A stretch of 64,000 nt of DNA from Vibrio japonicus (GCF_024582835.1 NZ_CP102096.1:310001-374000); one strand, 5' to 3'. Positions 17,715-28,326 are shown, numbered from the stretch's first letter. The notes: a model not told the origin generated them from the letters alone. Translations and numbers: made by a program.

Positions 17715-18402
17715 TGTCCATTATTACTACCACAGTGAATTGTTTCACTTTGATCTTCAAATCGATCAAGGTCAGATTGTCGCGTTAATGGGGCCAAGTG
17801 GGGCAGGGAAGTCTACCTTATTGGCGCTGGTCGCCGGGTTCATCGAACCAGAGAAGGGCAGCATTTCTGCAGATGACATGGAGCTAGTAGGCAAAGAGCC
17901 ACATCAAAGACCGTTTGCCATGCTCTTCCAGGAACACAATCTGTTTGCCCACTTGACCGTCCGTGAGAACATCGGGCTAGGTTTAGATGCCGGGCTTAAG
18001 CTCAGTAAGGAGCAGATGAGACAGGTTGAAGAAGCCGCGACTCAAGTCGGTATGAATGAGTATCTGGATCGTTTGCCCGAACAGCTTTCTGGTGGTCAGC
18101 GCCAGCGTGTCGCCTTAGCGCGGTGTTTCGTGCAGCCTCATCCTGTTTGGTTGCTTGATGAGCCGTTTTCTGCGCTTGATCCTATTTTGCGAGAAGAGAT
18201 GTTGGCGCTGGTCAAGCGTTTAGCTAAGGAGCGCAATATTACGGTATTGATGGTGACTCACCATATCAGTGACGCCAAGTCGATTGCTTCGCATTTTGTT
18301 TTTGTCGCCAATGGTCGAGTGGAAGTGGCGGCAGGTATTGATGAGCTTGTGTCTCATCATCCCAATTCTTTGCTGGCAGGGTTCGTGAGAGCGGGTGAAT
18401 GA
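17698..18402 (+). CDS. thiQ: Thiamine ABC transporter ATP-binding protein ThiQ
   Basis: This 234-residue ABC ATPase energises thiamine uptake. Walker A GPSGAGKST is at residues 32-40. The Q-loop is in MLFQEHNLFAHLTV, the signature is LSGGQRQRVALARC, Walker B is VWLLDEPFSALDP, and the switch His is in VTHH. Its ATG lies inside the end of thiP, so translation is coupled. The operon ends in a strong bidirectional hairpin 18 bases later. Confidence 0.95.
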   Translation: MLTLSDVHYYYHSELFHFDLQIDQGQIVALMGPSGAGKSTLLALVAGFIEPEKGSISADDMELVGKEPHQRPFAMLFQEHNLFAHLTVRENIGLGLDAGLKLSKEQMRQVEEAATQVGMNEYLDRLPEQLSGGQRQRVALARCFVQPHPVWLLDEPFSALDPILREEMLALVKRLAKERNITVLMVTHHISDAKSIASHFVFVANGRVEVAAGIDELVSHHPNSLLAGFVRAGE

Positions 18403-18419
18403 AAGAGCAGGTGAATAAA

Positions 18420-18452
18420 AAAGAAGGTTGATGGAGTCCATCAACCTTCTTT
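18420..18452. terminator. Bidirectional terminator between thiQ and darP
   Basis: A long perfect stem (AAAGAAGGTTGATGGA paired with its complement around GTCC) with A and T tracts at both ends separates the convergent thiQ and yjgA genes. Confidence 0.9.
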
Positions 18453-18461
18453 CGTTGTCAC

Positions 18462-18989
18462 TTAATATTCTTCGTCGTTGAGCTCTTTCAACACTTGGAA
18501 TATTTCGCGGTATGCTTTCGCTGGTTTACCCGCTTGCTTTTCTTTTGCTGCTTGGCGAGCAAGTTGGCGTAAACGCTGGCGGTCTGCAGTAGGGTAAAGC
18601 TCTACTACGTCAGCAATCGCACTATCACCTTCGGTGACAACACGATCACGCAGTTGCTCTAACTTGTGCAGGACAGCCGTGTTTTGAGAGTGCTTATTAC
18701 GCACTTTGTCTAACGCCGCTTGAATTGGCTCTGGATCTTCATGGCGCATCAGCTTGCCGATGAATTGCAGCTGACGACGACGCGCTTCGTTTTTAAAACG
18801 CTGTGCATCTTTGATTGCATCCGCTAAGTCTTCGCTCAGTGGGAACTTCTCTAGCACTGAAGGTTTTAAGTTTACTAGCTCTTCGCCAAGCTTTTGTAAC
18901 TCGTCCATGTCGCGTTTCATCTCGGATTTACTTACCCAGATGATCTCTTCTTCTGCTTCCCATGGCGCTTTTTGGTTTTTACGTGCCAT
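18462..18989 (-). CDS. darP: Ribosome biogenesis factor DarP (YjgA)
   Basis: This 175-residue, highly charged helical protein of the DUF615 family is E. coli YjgA, renamed DarP. It binds late 50S ribosomal precursors and helps the folding of the peptidyl-transferase centre. Visible family blocks are [37 protein letters not shown] and [15 protein letters not shown]. The start has AAGGTAG as ribosome site. It is divergent from pmbA, an arrangement shared with many gammaproteobacteria including E. coli. Confidence 0.93.
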   Translation of the reverse strand: MARKNQKAPWEAEEEIIWVSKSEMKRDMDELQKLGEELVNLKPSVLEKFPLSEDLADAIKDAQRFKNEARRRQLQFIGKLMRHEDPEPIQAALDKVRNKHSQNTAVLHKLEQLRDRVVTEGDSAIADVVELYPTADRQRLRQLARQAAKEKQAGKPAKAYREIFQVLKELNDEEY

Positions 18990-19099
18990 TGTTCTACCTT
19001 AATTTGAACATTCTATTTCTCTATTTTAACAAGAATCATGGGGAGAAAGCGAAATTCTTGTTATCCTAGAGTACAAAGACCTCATTTAAAAAAGTTGAT

Positions 19100-20443
19100 A
19101 TGGACGTAAGACAGCAAGTTGCTCAACAACGCGTTGAGTTAGAAGCCGCCGTAGCCAAAGCTCTTGAGATGGCCGCAGAGAAATCCGACGGCGCAGAAGT
19201 GGCAATCACCAAGACAACGGGATTGAGCGTATCTACTCGTATGTGCGAAGTAGAGAATGTGGAGTTTAACAGCGATGGTGCGCTTGGCATTACGGTATAC
19301 CGTGGTCAACGCAAGGGCAGCGCGTCTACGTCTGACTTGAGTGAAAAAGCCATCGAGCAAACAGTATTGGCAGCGTTGGATATCGCTCAATATACTTCTG
19401 AGGACCCATACGCAGGACCAGCACCAAAAGAGCTGATGGTGAAAGACATCCCGGATTTGGATCTGTTCCACCCAGACACGCCAGATCCAGATTACGCCGC
19501 TGAGATTGCGATCGCTGCTGAGCAACAAGCACTTTCATACAGTGACAAGATCAAGCAGAGCGATGGCGGTAGCTACGATAGCCACTACGGGTTGAAAGTG
19601 TATGGCAATAGCCATGGCCTATTAGCCAGCTACGCATCTAGCCGTCATAGCATCAGCTGCTGCGTGATTGGGCAAGGCGCTAATGGTGAGATGGAACGTG
19701 ACTACAGCTATACAGTTGCACGCCATAAAGATGATCTTTGGTCACCTGAAACCGTGGGTTTGAAAGCGGCCGAGAAGACTGTTAGCCGCTTAGATGCGCA
19801 GAAGTTAAAAACGGGTAAATACCCAGTTATGTTTGCCGCTGATGTTGCGACGGGTTTATTAGGGCACTTGGTCATGGCGATCAGTGGCGGTAATTTGTAT
19901 CGCAAATCGTCTTTCTTATTGGACCAGTTAGGTAATCCAATCTTACCGGAGTGGTTTAATGTGTCTGAGCGACCACATGTTCCACGCGGTTTGGCTTCAA
20001 GCCCTTTTGATAGTGAAGGTGTCTTCACTCAAGATCTTGAAATTATTACCGATGGTGTATTAGCAACGTATCTACTAACAAGCTACGCCGCACGTAAAAT
20101 GAATATGACCCCAACCGGCCACGCTGGGGGAATTCATAACTGGTACGTGAAATCTACAGGTCAAAACTTTGAACAAATGCTTAAAGAGTTGGGTACTGGT
20201 CTTTTGGTTACAGAAGTGATGGGGCAAGGTGTAAACATTGTCACTGGTGACTATTCTCGAGGTGCTGCGGGTTTCTGGGTTGAAAATGGTGAGATTCAAT
20301 ACCCTGTTTCAGAGATTACCATCGCAAGTAATTTGAAAGAGATGTACAACCAGATTGTAGCGGTCGGTAATGATGTAGAAACGCGCTCGCAGATTCAGAC
20401 GGGTTCTATTCTTCTTGAATCGATGAAAGTCGCTGGCGAGTAA
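19100..20443 (+). CDS. pmbA: Metalloprotease subunit PmbA (TldE)
   Basis: This 447-residue protein is the TldE half of the TldD/TldE heterodimer. That protease threads unfolded peptides, matures peptides such as microcin B17 and degrades the antitoxin CcdA in E. coli. It lacks the HExxxH metal site present in TldD. The C-terminal signature [15 protein letters not shown]...[17 protein letters not shown] is present, with the [18 protein letters not shown] block after it. The partner tldD is at 58001-59446 in the same window, 38 kb away, so the pair is encoded apart. Confidence 0.95.
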   Translation: MDVRQQVAQQRVELEAAVAKALEMAAEKSDGAEVAITKTTGLSVSTRMCEVENVEFNSDGALGITVYRGQRKGSASTSDLSEKAIEQTVLAALDIAQYTSEDPYAGPAPKELMVKDIPDLDLFHPDTPDPDYAAEIAIAAEQQALSYSDKIKQSDGGSYDSHYGLKVYGNSHGLLASYASSRHSISCCVIGQGANGEMERDYSYTVARHKDDLWSPETVGLKAAEKTVSRLDAQKLKTGKYPVMFAADVATGLLGHLVMAISGGNLYRKSSFLLDQLGNPILPEWFNVSERPHVPRGLASSPFDSEGVFTQDLEIITDGVLATYLLTSYAARKMNMTPTGHAGGIHNWYVKSTGQNFEQMLKELGTGLLVTEVMGQGVNIVTGDYSRGAAGFWVENGEIQYPVSEITIASNLKEMYNQIVAVGNDVETRSQIQTGSILLESMKVAGE

Positions 20444-20468
20444 CATCCATATACCTACATCTTGAAAG

Positions 20469-20497
20469 AAAAGGTTGGCCTATGAGCCAACCTTTTT
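20469..20497. terminator. Bidirectional terminator between pmbA and lysC
   Basis: The stem AAAGGTTGGC / GCCAACCTTT with a six-base loop has A runs on the left and T runs on the right. The flanking genes converge. Confidence 0.88.
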
Positions 20498-20502
20498 GTT
20501 TT

Positions 20503-21855
20503 CTATCCTTCAAACAACTCTTTGTGCAGTTTTTGAATCGCTAATTTAGATACGGATTCATGCACTAGGAAGCAAAGGTTATGTGGGCTTGCACCATAGC
20601 AAATCATGCGCAAGTTGAAGTCTTCTAATGTGCCAAAGACTTGTTTTGCGTAGCCTTTACTTCCACTCATATTGTTACCAATGAGCGCGACCAAACATAA
20701 ATTGTGCTCAACTTCGACCGTACATAACTCTTCTAGTTCTAGACGAGCGGCTTCAGGTAGCTGAGGTGCGCCGCCAGACGTATCCGTCTGATCTAAAGTG
20801 AGCGACACGCTGATTTCTGAGGTGGTGATCAGATCCACTGACACTTTATGCTTCGCCAAGATTTCGAATACTTTGGCCAAGAAGCCGTAAGCGTGAAACA
20901 TTTTTGCACTGCGCAGAGTGACCATTGTTTGATTGCATCTTAGTGCCAGCGCACGAAACAGCGGTGAGCTTTCTACCTGATGACGAATCCAGGTTCCACC
21001 TTTTTCTGGCTCTTTCGAAGAACCAACGAACACCGGAATGTCATGGCGCAGTGCTGGAACCAACGTGGACGGATGGAGAATTTTAGCGCCGAAGTTCGCC
21101 ATTTCTGACGCTTCACTAAAGCTAATCTCTGGAATGGGAGAAGCTTTGGATGCAATACGAGGATCTGTGGTGTAAATTCCCGGAACATCAGTCCAAATTT
21201 CTAATCCTGAGGCTTTGACTGCTTCAGCGATTAGTGCCGCACTGTAGTCACTTCCACCACGGCCAAGTGTTGTTGTATTACCTTCTTCATCTGAACCGAT
21301 AAAGCCTTGCGTAACTACGACAAAGTCATTGCAAAGTGGTACCAATGACTGCTGCGCCAGTTGTGCAATAGTTTCGATTTCAGGTTCGCCTTTACCAAAC
21401 GTACTGTCCGTTCTTAGCACTTCACGAATGTCAAAGCGTGTTGCGTTAATGCCACGTTCTTTCATCAATTGCGTCAAAATATGCGTAGACATTAATTCGC
21501 CACACGCGACGAGATGGTCTGTGAGCTTTGTATTCGCTTGGATGGATGCAGCTTCGGCAAGGCTGGTTACGGTATCTAGAATGCCGTATACCTCAGCGGC
21601 CGCTTCTGAGGAATCGGACAGTTTATCAAGGATCGAATCATGGATATCCGCGAGCTGTTTTAAAAGGTCACTGCGGCGTTCCTGATCCTGAACACCATTC
21701 GCAAGTTCGACTAAAAGGTTTGTTACCCCTGAACAGGCACTGCTTACGACAAGCTTAGTATTTGGATTTGATTCTATGATAGCGGCGCAGCGGCTCATTG
21801 CTTCGAAGTTAGCAACGCTTGTTCCACCAAATTTAGCAACGTTGAAATTGCTCAC
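20503..21855 (-). CDS. lysC: Lysine-sensitive aspartate kinase (LysC type)
   Basis: This 450-residue enzyme phosphorylates aspartate, the first step toward lysine, methionine, threonine and diaminopimelate. The N-terminal KFGGTSVANF is at residues 8-17. TTTLGRGGSDYSAAL and WTDVPGIYTTDPR form the kinase site, and two C-terminal ACT domains (ISVDLITTSE-like VSVDLITTSEISVSL and LVALIGNNMSGSKG) sense lysine. It aligns with E. coli LysC over the full length. The start chosen is GTG at 21855, with GGAG seven bases upstream. An ATG 20 codons earlier is in frame but has no similarity to the family. The lysine riboswitch upstream adds control at the RNA level. Confidence 0.93.
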   Translation of the reverse strand: MSNFNVAKFGGTSVANFEAMSRCAAIIESNPNTKLVVSSACSGVTNLLVELANGVQDQERRSDLLKQLADIHDSILDKLSDSSEAAAEVYGILDTVTSLAEAASIQANTKLTDHLVACGELMSTHILTQLMKERGINATRFDIREVLRTDSTFGKGEPEIETIAQLAQQSLVPLCNDFVVVTQGFIGSDEEGNTTTLGRGGSDYSAALIAEAVKASGLEIWTDVPGIYTTDPRIASKASPIPEISFSEASEMANFGAKILHPSTLVPALRHDIPVFVGSSKEPEKGGTWIRHQVESSPLFRALALRCNQTMVTLRSAKMFHAYGFLAKVFEILAKHKVSVDLITTSEISVSLTLDQTDTSGGAPQLPEAARLELEELCTVEVEHNLCLVALIGNNMSGSKGYAKQVFGTLEDFNLRMICYGASPHNLCFLVHESVSKLAIQKLHKELFEG

Positions 21856-22023
21856 GGCATTTCTCCCACGACTTCCTGAAAAATTACAGTTAGGAACACC
21901 AATGAAGTCATTCATGACTGTCTATTGATAGATTCCAACATCCAATGTTTTTTGCGGTAATACAGTTTTGTATTTGAAGAGAGAATGAGCGTATAGCGAG
22001 GTTAGTATTTAGAATGTATACCT

Positions 22024-22192
22024 CAGAAGCTCATCACCAGTCTGTGCTGATGACAGTTGATGGGACTCAACCCAAGTCAACCGACAAACCAAAACCACAA
22101 TTTTGATCTACCTCGGCACTACTCCCCCTCAGTGAATTGTCTTGGAGTTGCGGCTCCACAAAACACCTACCTGGGTAGTGCTCCTCTTCTGC
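22024..22192 (-). promoter_or_regulatory. Lysine riboswitch (L box) of lysC
   Basis: Read on the minus strand, the leader follows the E. coli lysC L box step by step: AGAAGAGGAGC, GGAGCCGCAACTCC, CTGAGGGGGAGTAGTGCCGAGG, then TTGACTTGGGTTGAGTCCC (GGGCTGAATCCCC in E. coli) and TCATCAGCACAGACTGGTGA, closed by P1 arms AGAAG / CTTCT. The 170-base expression region before the GTG start has no T-run terminator. It does hold GACTTC...GAAGTC arms flanking the last 34 bases before the ribosome site. Translational control is the likelier mode. Confidence 0.92.
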
Positions 22193-22462
22193 AAAATGCA
22201 ATTAACCAACTTACAATATCTATCCGAGTTTGTTGGTTTAGATGGGATAAATATTCACCACCTGATTTGGCATTGAACGTTTTTCTTAGCAGCTTGTCAA
22301 CGAAATTTTATAACTTATTAACCATTTTAAATAACAAATTAGAGGCATCGATATCTATCCAATACTTAGGAATAATTGCTGCTTATGGCGATTTGGATTA
22401 AGGTGGCTTATGAAATCGATATAACTACAACAAAGATAGCCTACCAATTCAAGGAGCAGCCA
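22193..22462. other. Divergent promoter region between lysC leader and aminotransferase
   Basis: This AT-rich 270-base stretch must contain the promoters for the lysC leader (leftwards) and the aminotransferase gene (rightwards). A TTGTCA at 22294-22299 is a candidate -35 box on the plus strand, with only a poor -10 match downstream. No coding frame here is convincing. Confidence 0.35.
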
Positions 22463-23584
22463 ATGACGATTCAAAGTTTCATTCCACCTCATCGTATTCT
22501 TATGGGACCTGGACCTTCCGATATTTCACCTCAAGTTTTGCAAGCGTTAAGCCGTCCAACTGTTGGCCATTTAGACCCGCTGTTTATCGGTATGATGGAT
22601 GAGTTAAAGCAACTTCTGCAATATGCCTTTCAGACTGAAAACGAGTTTACGATTGCAGTATCAGCACCGGGTAGTGCAGGAATGGAAGCGTGTTTTGTAA
22701 ACCTAATCGAGCCGGGCGAAAAAGTCATTGTGTGTCGTAATGGTGTGTTTGGTGAGCGCATGCGCGAAAATGTGGTTCGTGCTGGTGGCGTCGCAGTGAT
22801 GGTTGATGATGAATGGGGTAAACCTGTTTCTGTTGAAAAAGTTGAGCAGGCACTAAAAGAGAACTCTGATGCTAAGATCTTGGCATTTGTTCACGCTGAA
22901 ACGTCAACAGGTGCATGCAGTGATGCAGAAGCTCTGGGCAAACTGGCGAAGCAATACGGTGTACTTAGTATTGTTGATGCGGTGACGTCACTGGGTGGCG
23001 TGCCTCTTAAAGTGGATGAGTGGCAATTGGACGCAGTGTACTCTGGTAGCCAAAAGTGCTTGTCGTGTGTTCCGGGCTTGTCTCCCGTGACGTTTTCTCC
23101 AGCGGCAATTGAAAAGATCCAAGCGCGTAAAACACCAGTGCAGAGCTGGTTCTTAGATCAGAGTTTGGTTCTGGGGTACTGGAGCGGTGAAGGTAAACGT
23201 AGCTACCACCATACAGCACCAGTAAACAGCCTATATGCGCTGCACGAATCTCTCCTTATCCTCAAAAATGAAGGCTTAGAGAATGCGTGGAAACGCCATA
23301 GTGAGATGCACGAGAAGCTTAAAGCTGGCTTGGAGAAACTTGGCTTTGAATTTGTGGTTGATGAAGAATCTCGCTTACCTCAGTTGAACGCGATTTATGT
23401 TCCTGAAGGTATTGATGAAGCGAAAGTTCGCAGCCATCTGCTTGAAACGTACAACTTAGAAATTGGCGCAGGTTTAGGTGCACTTGCTGGCAAAGCGTGG
23501 CGTATTGGCTTGATGGGTTATGCTGCTCGACCTGAGAATGTGGCACTTTGCTTACGTGCGCTAGAAGAGTCTCTGGCTCAATAA
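22463..23584 (+). CDS. Class V aminotransferase, alanine--glyoxylate / serine--pyruvate type
   Basis: This 373-residue PLP enzyme is of the alanine-glyoxylate/serine-pyruvate aminotransferase group. The N-terminal LMGPGPSDISPQVLQAL and TVGHLDP blocks are typical. HAETSTGACSD and VDAVTSLGGVPL hold the cofactor, and SGSQKCLS supplies the Schiff-base lysine K198. GLMGYAARPENV near the end closes the fold. It probably detoxifies glyoxylate or interconverts serine, alanine and glycine; the exact donor cannot be read from sequence. The start is the ATG with AGGAG eight bases before it. Longer upstream frames cross poor sequence. It is convergent with pglL. Confidence 0.9.
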   Translation: MTIQSFIPPHRILMGPGPSDISPQVLQALSRPTVGHLDPLFIGMMDELKQLLQYAFQTENEFTIAVSAPGSAGMEACFVNLIEPGEKVIVCRNGVFGERMRENVVRAGGVAVMVDDEWGKPVSVEKVEQALKENSDAKILAFVHAETSTGACSDAEALGKLAKQYGVLSIVDAVTSLGGVPLKVDEWQLDAVYSGSQKCLSCVPGLSPVTFSPAAIEKIQARKTPVQSWFLDQSLVLGYWSGEGKRSYHHTAPVNSLYALHESLLILKNEGLENAWKRHSEMHEKLKAGLEKLGFEFVVDEESRLPQLNAIYVPEGIDEAKVRSHLLETYNLEIGAGLGALAGKAWRIGLMGYAARPENVALCLRALEESLAQ

Positions 23585-23613
23585 GCTGAGAGCAGATAGG
23601 TATTCAAATGTTA

Positions 23614-23640
23614 GAAAGGCGACTCATTGAGTCGCCTTTC
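23614..23640. terminator. Bidirectional terminator between aminotransferase gene and pglL
   Basis: The stem GAAAGGCGACTCA / TGAGTCGCCTTTC, nearly perfect and with T tracts on both strands, lies between convergent genes. Confidence 0.9.
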
Positions 23641-23670
23641 TTATTGATATTCAATCGCCAAATAATGGCG

Positions 23671-25437
23671 CTATTCGTTGGCTTCTGCTCTTAACGCGTC
23701 GATATCTGGCGGGATATACTGAATTTTTGAAAAGTCTCGGTTCGGGAAAAGGAACTGTGCCTCGTTTCGGATCTGTTCAGCCTTTTCTGTCTCTCCTAAA
23801 CCTTGGTAGGCTAGGATCAAGTTATTATAAAATGCAGGTCTTGGCTTATCTTTGATGATATTTAATGACCAATCTATGTATGGCTGTATGAGTTTCGCAT
23901 CTTGCGTAAACAGCCCTACGTTAAGGTATGTGCTGTAGATATCCCAGTTGTAGCGATCTTTCCAAACAATGGGGTTACTTACTTGATCCAGAATGTCCGG
24001 ATTCTTTGGGTTTGAGCGTTCAAATTGAGTTAACACATAGTTGGTGTGTATTGCACTCAGCATATAAAAGCTGGTTAGAATCGGAATGATCAAGCTCAGT
24101 ACACGTAGTGCCGTTTGGGAAATAAAACTCAATTCAAACGTTCGGTATTTGTTGACTCTTTGATCAACCCAGTAAAGCAAAATGATAAAGGTGATCCAGT
24201 GAATGGCAGAGTGGTAAAACGGGTACTCTAACTGCGTGTGAAGCACGATTGGGATGAATAACGCAAATAGAGCCAGTCGCGTTCCTTTCTTCGTTTGGTA
24301 AATACGGTAAAGGATCAGGATCGCTGCAATCAATATTCCGAGAAGTGGCAATAATCCACCTTCAACACCCCAATAAAGCAGTTCGTTATGTGGGTGATCC
24401 ATGGATTCTAAGCCTGGCTTATAATCGGCGTTCAACTGATGCTGTCTAGCCGTATAAACGATGTATTCTGTTTCGAATTTACCATAGCCGTAGCCAGTGA
24501 AAGGCTTCTCAATAAACATATCCAACGCTTGTGGGAAAGTGTATTGTCGCGGGCCGTCTAGGTTCATTTTTTGCTCTGACAGTGTGTTGGAGTCAGAGCT
24601 TATTAGCGAAGGAGTGAGGCCTAAACATATTCCCAACAACCCAGACACAATCCACCCCCAGCAGCGCTTTTTCGTGGCGTAGCGAATTAGGTAGGGAAGG
24701 GTGCACAGAATGGCGAGGATTGTACTCAGCCATCCCGTTCTTGATGCCAGTATCACAAGCAACGGAATCGTAACGAAAGGCATTAGATACAGCAAAGTGA
24801 CTTCACTGACTTTGGACTGATACTTTACACGTTGTCGTGTGAGTAAGTAGCCAGATGTAATTAACCCTGTAGCTAAGAAACTTGCCATAACATTAGGTTG
24901 CTGAAAAATGCCGTAAGGTCGGTTCTGGAGAGTGTCGTATCCAAACAGGTTACCGAGCTCAAGGAACAGGTATTGAAACCAGCCAAACAGAGCTTCAATG
25001 AATACACCGATAGTGATAAACCAGAGTAAACGTTGTTTTTGCTTATTACTGAAGCGAAATTGCTGCAAGACGACAAATAGGATGTAGCCTGCCCATAAAC
25101 CGGCGAGTTTTCCGATGGTCAGATCAATGTTTGAGTTAGGGTAAAGTACAGGGACAGTGATGGCTATACAGCAAATAAAAAAGCCTATTGTCAGTTTGTT
25201 GTACCTTAGAATGCCTTGAGTGCCGAGTTGGTACAGACCGATTGCGATTGAAATACTGAGCAATAACCAGGTTGTTGGATTAAATGAAAGCGCTAGCCCC
25301 GATCCTCCTGGATTGGGCATAAAAAAGTGCATAGCTAGAATATAAACAGCACCCAAGGAAGCGAGGAATGGTTTGATCAATGGGAGCTTAGGTGTCGGCT
25401 GCGCGAGCTTGGTTCCAGCTACATGTATTGTGGCCAT
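23671..25437 (-). CDS. pglL: PglL family O-oligosaccharyltransferase (Wzy_C ligase fold)
   Basis: This 588-residue inner-membrane protein has about eleven membrane segments, a periplasmic loop with HPHN (348-351, the histidine known to be needed in neisserial PglL), and a soluble TPR-like C-terminal tail. RPYGIFQQPNVMASFLATG (173-191) and SRTGWLS (232-238) are characteristic of PglL rather than O-antigen ligase WaaL. PglL enzymes move a lipid-linked glycan onto serine or threonine of exported proteins, often pilins. V. cholerae has an active homologue (VC0393) at the same place, next to uvrA. No pilin gene is adjacent, but the MSHA pilin genes lie 17 kb away. The natural substrate is unknown. 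Confidence 0.87.
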   Translation of the reverse strand: MATIHVAGTKLAQPTPKLPLIKPFLASLGAVYILAMHFFMPNPGGSGLALSFNPTTWLLLSISIAIGLYQLGTQGILRYNKLTIGFFICCIAITVPVLYPNSNIDLTIGKLAGLWAGYILFVVLQQFRFSNKQKQRLLWFITIGVFIEALFGWFQYLFLELGNLFGYDTLQNRPYGIFQQPNVMASFLATGLITSGYLLTRQRVKYQSKVSEVTLLYLMPFVTIPLLVILASRTGWLSTILAILCTLPYLIRYATKKRCWGWIVSGLLGICLGLTPSLISSDSNTLSEQKMNLDGPRQYTFPQALDMFIEKPFTGYGYGKFETEYIVYTARQHQLNADYKPGLESMDHPHNELLYWGVEGGLLPLLGILIAAILILYRIYQTKKGTRLALFALFIPIVLHTQLEYPFYHSAIHWITFIILLYWVDQRVNKYRTFELSFISQTALRVLSLIIPILTSFYMLSAIHTNYVLTQFERSNPKNPDILDQVSNPIVWKDRYNWDIYSTYLNVGLFTQDAKLIQPYIDWSLNIIKDKPRPAFYNNLILAYQGLGETEKAEQIRNEAQFLFPNRDFSKIQYIPPDIDALRAEANE

Positions 25438-25452
25438 GGTTCAATAATCCTA

Positions 25453-25486
25453 AAAAACAGACCAGTGGAGAATCTCACTGGCCTGA
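25453..25486 (-). terminator. Terminator of uvrA
   Basis: On the minus strand the stem CAGGCCAGTG / CACTGGTCTG (one G-T pair) with an eight-base loop is followed by TTTTTT. It lies 18-51 bases after the uvrA stop and just ahead of pglL. Confidence 0.85.
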
Positions 25487-25503
25487 TTACTTTACACTAT
25501 TTG

Positions 25504-28326
25504 CTATTTTAACATAGGCTTAAGAAAGTGCGCGGTATGTGAACCTTCGACCAATGACACATCTTCTGGTGTACCTTCGGCAATAATCTCACCGCCACCT
25601 TGACCACCTTCAGGGCCTAAATCCACGATCCAGTCTGCGGTCTTAATCACATCTAGGTTATGCTCAATCACGACGACCGTATTTCCGTGGTCGCGCAGTC
25701 TGTGCAGTACCGTTAGGAGCTGCTGAATGTCGTGGAAATGTAAACCTGTGGTTGGCTCATCTAAAATATAGAGTGTTTTGCCAGTATCTCGTTTCGATAA
25801 CTCACGCGCCAGCTTGACGCGCTGTGCTTCACCACCGGACAGTGTGGTTGCTGCCTGGCCCAAACGAATGTAAGACAGGCCTACATCCATTAATGTTTGG
25901 AGCTTGCGTGCAATGACAGGGACCGGTTCAAAGAAGGCTCTTGCGTCTTCTACCGTCATCTCTAGCACTTCATCAATGGTTTTTCCTTTGTATCGAACTT
26001 CTAGTGTTTCGCGGTTGTAACGCTTTCCTTTACAGACATCACAAGGTACATAGACATCCGGCAGGAAATGCATTTCGACTTTGATGACACCATCGCCTTG
26101 ACACGCTTCACAGCGGCCACCGCGAACGTTAAAACTGAATCGACCTGGTTTGTAACCGCGCGAACGCGATTCTTGTGTACCCGCAAACAGCTCTCTGATT
26201 GGGGTAAAAATACCCGTGTACGTCGCAGGATTCGAGCGCGGCGTACGACCAATCGGGCTTTGGTCGATATCGATCACTTTGTCGAAGTGTTCCAATCCTT
26301 TTATTTTCTTATAAGGAGATGGCGTCGCAGTGGTTGCGCCATTGAGCTGAGTATGAGCAATCTTAAAGAATGTATCGTTAATTAAAGTGGATTTACCGGA
26401 GCCAGAAACACCAGTAATGCAGCTGAAAAGCCCTACGGGAAGCGTTAAGTTTACGTCTTTAAGGTTATTACCAGAGGCACCAATAAGCTCTACTACTTTT
26501 TTCGGGTTCATTGGCGTGCGTTCAGCCGGTACAGAGATCTCTTTCTTGCCACTCAAATATTGGCCTGTGAGTGAGTTAGAGTTGGCAATGATTTCCTGCA
26601 TGCTGCCTTCAGCGACAACATAGCCGCCATGCACACCTGCACCTGGGCCGATATCTATCACGTGGTCCGCCATACGAATGGCGTCTTCATCATGTTCGAC
26701 AACTAACACGGTGTTGCCTAAATCACGAAGGTGAGTCAGGGTTTTCAGCAGTCGTTCGTTATCACGTTGGTGAAGGCCGATGGATGGCTCATCTAAAACG
26801 TACATAACACCGACAAGTCCGGCACCTATCTGGCTCGCGAGACGGATACGCTGTGCTTCACCACCAGAGAGAGTTTCTGCGCTACGCGATAAGTTAAGGT
26901 AGTTAAGACCCACGTTCACTAAAAACTGTAAACGATCGTTGATCTCTTTCATCACTTTTTCAGCGATCTGGGCGCGCTGGCCTTCTAAGGTGAGAGAGGC
27001 AAAAAAGCCCAGTGCATCGGCGATACTTAGCTCAACGATTTCCGGCAGCGTTGTGTCGCCAATAAATACGTTACGAGCTTCCAAGCGCAGTCGGCTTCCG
27101 TCACAGCTTCCACACGTTTTGGTTGAGATGTATTTTGCCAGTTCCTCACGCACGGAACTTGATTCTGTATCTCTGTAGCGTCTTTCTAGTGTGTTGAGTA
27201 TGCCTTCGAATGGATGACGTTTTACGCGGATATCACCACGATCGTTAATGTATTTAAACTCGACCTCGGTTCTTCCTGAGCCAGTCAGAATAACTTCTCG
27301 GATTTTCTTTGGCAGCGATTTAAACGGAGCGTGAAGCTCAAAGTCATAATGCTCTGACAGTGACGTCAGCATTTGGAAGTAGTAATAGTTTTTCTGATCC
27401 CAGCCCCTGATTGCGCCTTGCGCGAGGCTTAAAGAATCATCAACGATCACTCGAGAAGGATCAAAATATTGCTGAACACCTAAGCCGTCACAAGTATGGC
27501 AGGCACCAGCTGGGTTATTGAATGAGAACAGACGAGGCTCGAGTTCCTGCATACTGTAGCCGCAGTGCGGGCAGGCAAAATTGGCAGAGAAGACCACTTC
27601 TTCACCATCGCCATCCATAGGGGCGACAACTGCAATTCCGCCAGAGAGTTCAAGTGTGGTTTCAAATGATTCTGCTAGGCGCTGCTGTAAATCAGCTCTG
27701 ACTTTAAAACGATCAACAACCACTTCAATGGTGTGCTTTTTGTGCAGTTCAAGGGTAGGTGGATCGGACAGATCGCATGTTTCCCCATCGATACGAGCAC
27801 GAATAAAGCCTTGAGCGGCCAAGTTTTCTAACGTCTTTACGTGTTCCCCCTTGCGCTCTTTAACGATCGGCGCAAGCAGCATCATTTTTGATCCTTCCGG
27901 CATCTCCAGTACTTTATCCACCATTTGAGAGATGGTTTGAGCTGCAAGTGGCACTTTATGATCTGGACACCGTGGTTCGCCAACGCGAGCATAGAGAAGT
28001 CGCAGATAGTCATAGACTTCAGTGATGGTACCAACAGTAGAGCGAGGGTTATGCGAAGTGGATTTTTGCTCAATAGAAATGGCAGGAGATAGACCTTCAA
28101 TATGGTCTACATCAGGCTTTTCCATTAACGATAAAAATTGACGAGCGTAGGCAGAGAGGGATTCAACATAACGTCGTTGTCCTTCCGCATATAAGGTATC
28201 GAATGCCAGTGAAGATTTACCTGAACCGGATAGGCCAGTAATAACAGTCAACTTATCTCTAGGAATTGTCAGGTTGATGTTTTTGAGGTTGTGTGTACGG
28301 GCACCGCGAACTTCAATCTTATCCAT
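25504..28326 (-). CDS. uvrA: Excinuclease ABC subunit A (UvrA)
   Basis: This 940-residue DNA damage recognition ATPase works in nucleotide excision repair. It forms the UvrA2-UvrB complex that scans DNA. Two ABC modules are visible: [10 protein letters not shown] with [14 protein letters not shown] in the N-terminal half, and [10 protein letters not shown] with [14 protein letters not shown] in the C-terminal half. Zinc modules [10 protein letters not shown]...CHTCDG and CEACQGDG...[10 protein letters not shown] are complete. The start is the ATG of MDKIEV, as in E. coli, two codons inside the longest frame. A LexA box lies 66-85 bases upstream, so induction by DNA damage is likely. In E. coli uvrA is paired with ssb; here galU and qstR stand between them. 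Confidence 0.97.
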   Translation of the reverse strand: MDKIEVRGARTHNLKNINLTIPRDKLTVITGLSGSGKSSLAFDTLYAEGQRRYVESLSAYARQFLSLMEKPDVDHIEGLSPAISIEQKSTSHNPRSTVGTITEVYDYLRLLYARVGEPRCPDHKVPLAAQTISQMVDKVLEMPEGSKMMLLAPIVKERKGEHVKTLENLAAQGFIRARIDGETCDLSDPPTLELHKKHTIEVVVDRFKVRADLQQRLAESFETTLELSGGIAVVAPMDGDGEEVVFSANFACPHCGYSMQELEPRLFSFNNPAGACHTCDGLGVQQYFDPSRVIVDDSLSLAQGAIRGWDQKNYYYFQMLTSLSEHYDFELHAPFKSLPKKIREVILTGSGRTEVEFKYINDRGDIRVKRHPFEGILNTLERRYRDTESSSVREELAKYISTKTCGSCDGSRLRLEARNVFIGDTTLPEIVELSIADALGFFASLTLEGQRAQIAEKVMKEINDRLQFLVNVGLNYLNLSRSAETLSGGEAQRIRLASQIGAGLVGVMYVLDEPSIGLHQRDNERLLKTLTHLRDLGNTVLVVEHDEDAIRMADHVIDIGPGAGVHGGYVVAEGSMQEIIANSNSLTGQYLSGKKEISVPAERTPMNPKKVVELIGASGNNLKDVNLTLPVGLFSCITGVSGSGKSTLINDTFFKIAHTQLNGATTATPSPYKKIKGLEHFDKVIDIDQSPIGRTPRSNPATYTGIFTPIRELFAGTQESRSRGYKPGRFSFNVRGGRCEACQGDGVIKVEMHFLPDVYVPCDVCKGKRYNRETLEVRYKGKTIDEVLEMTVEDARAFFEPVPVIARKLQTLMDVGLSYIRLGQAATTLSGGEAQRVKLARELSKRDTGKTLYILDEPTTGLHFHDIQQLLTVLHRLRDHGNTVVVIEHNLDVIKTADWIVDLGPEGGQGGGEIIAEGTPEDVSLVEGSHTAHFLKPMLK

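Noticed and set aside
22057..22401. 114-codon plus-strand frame upstream of the aminotransferase gene
   Set aside because: It runs across the lysine riboswitch of lysC on the other strand and has no domain or good start; the RNA structure explains the conservation.
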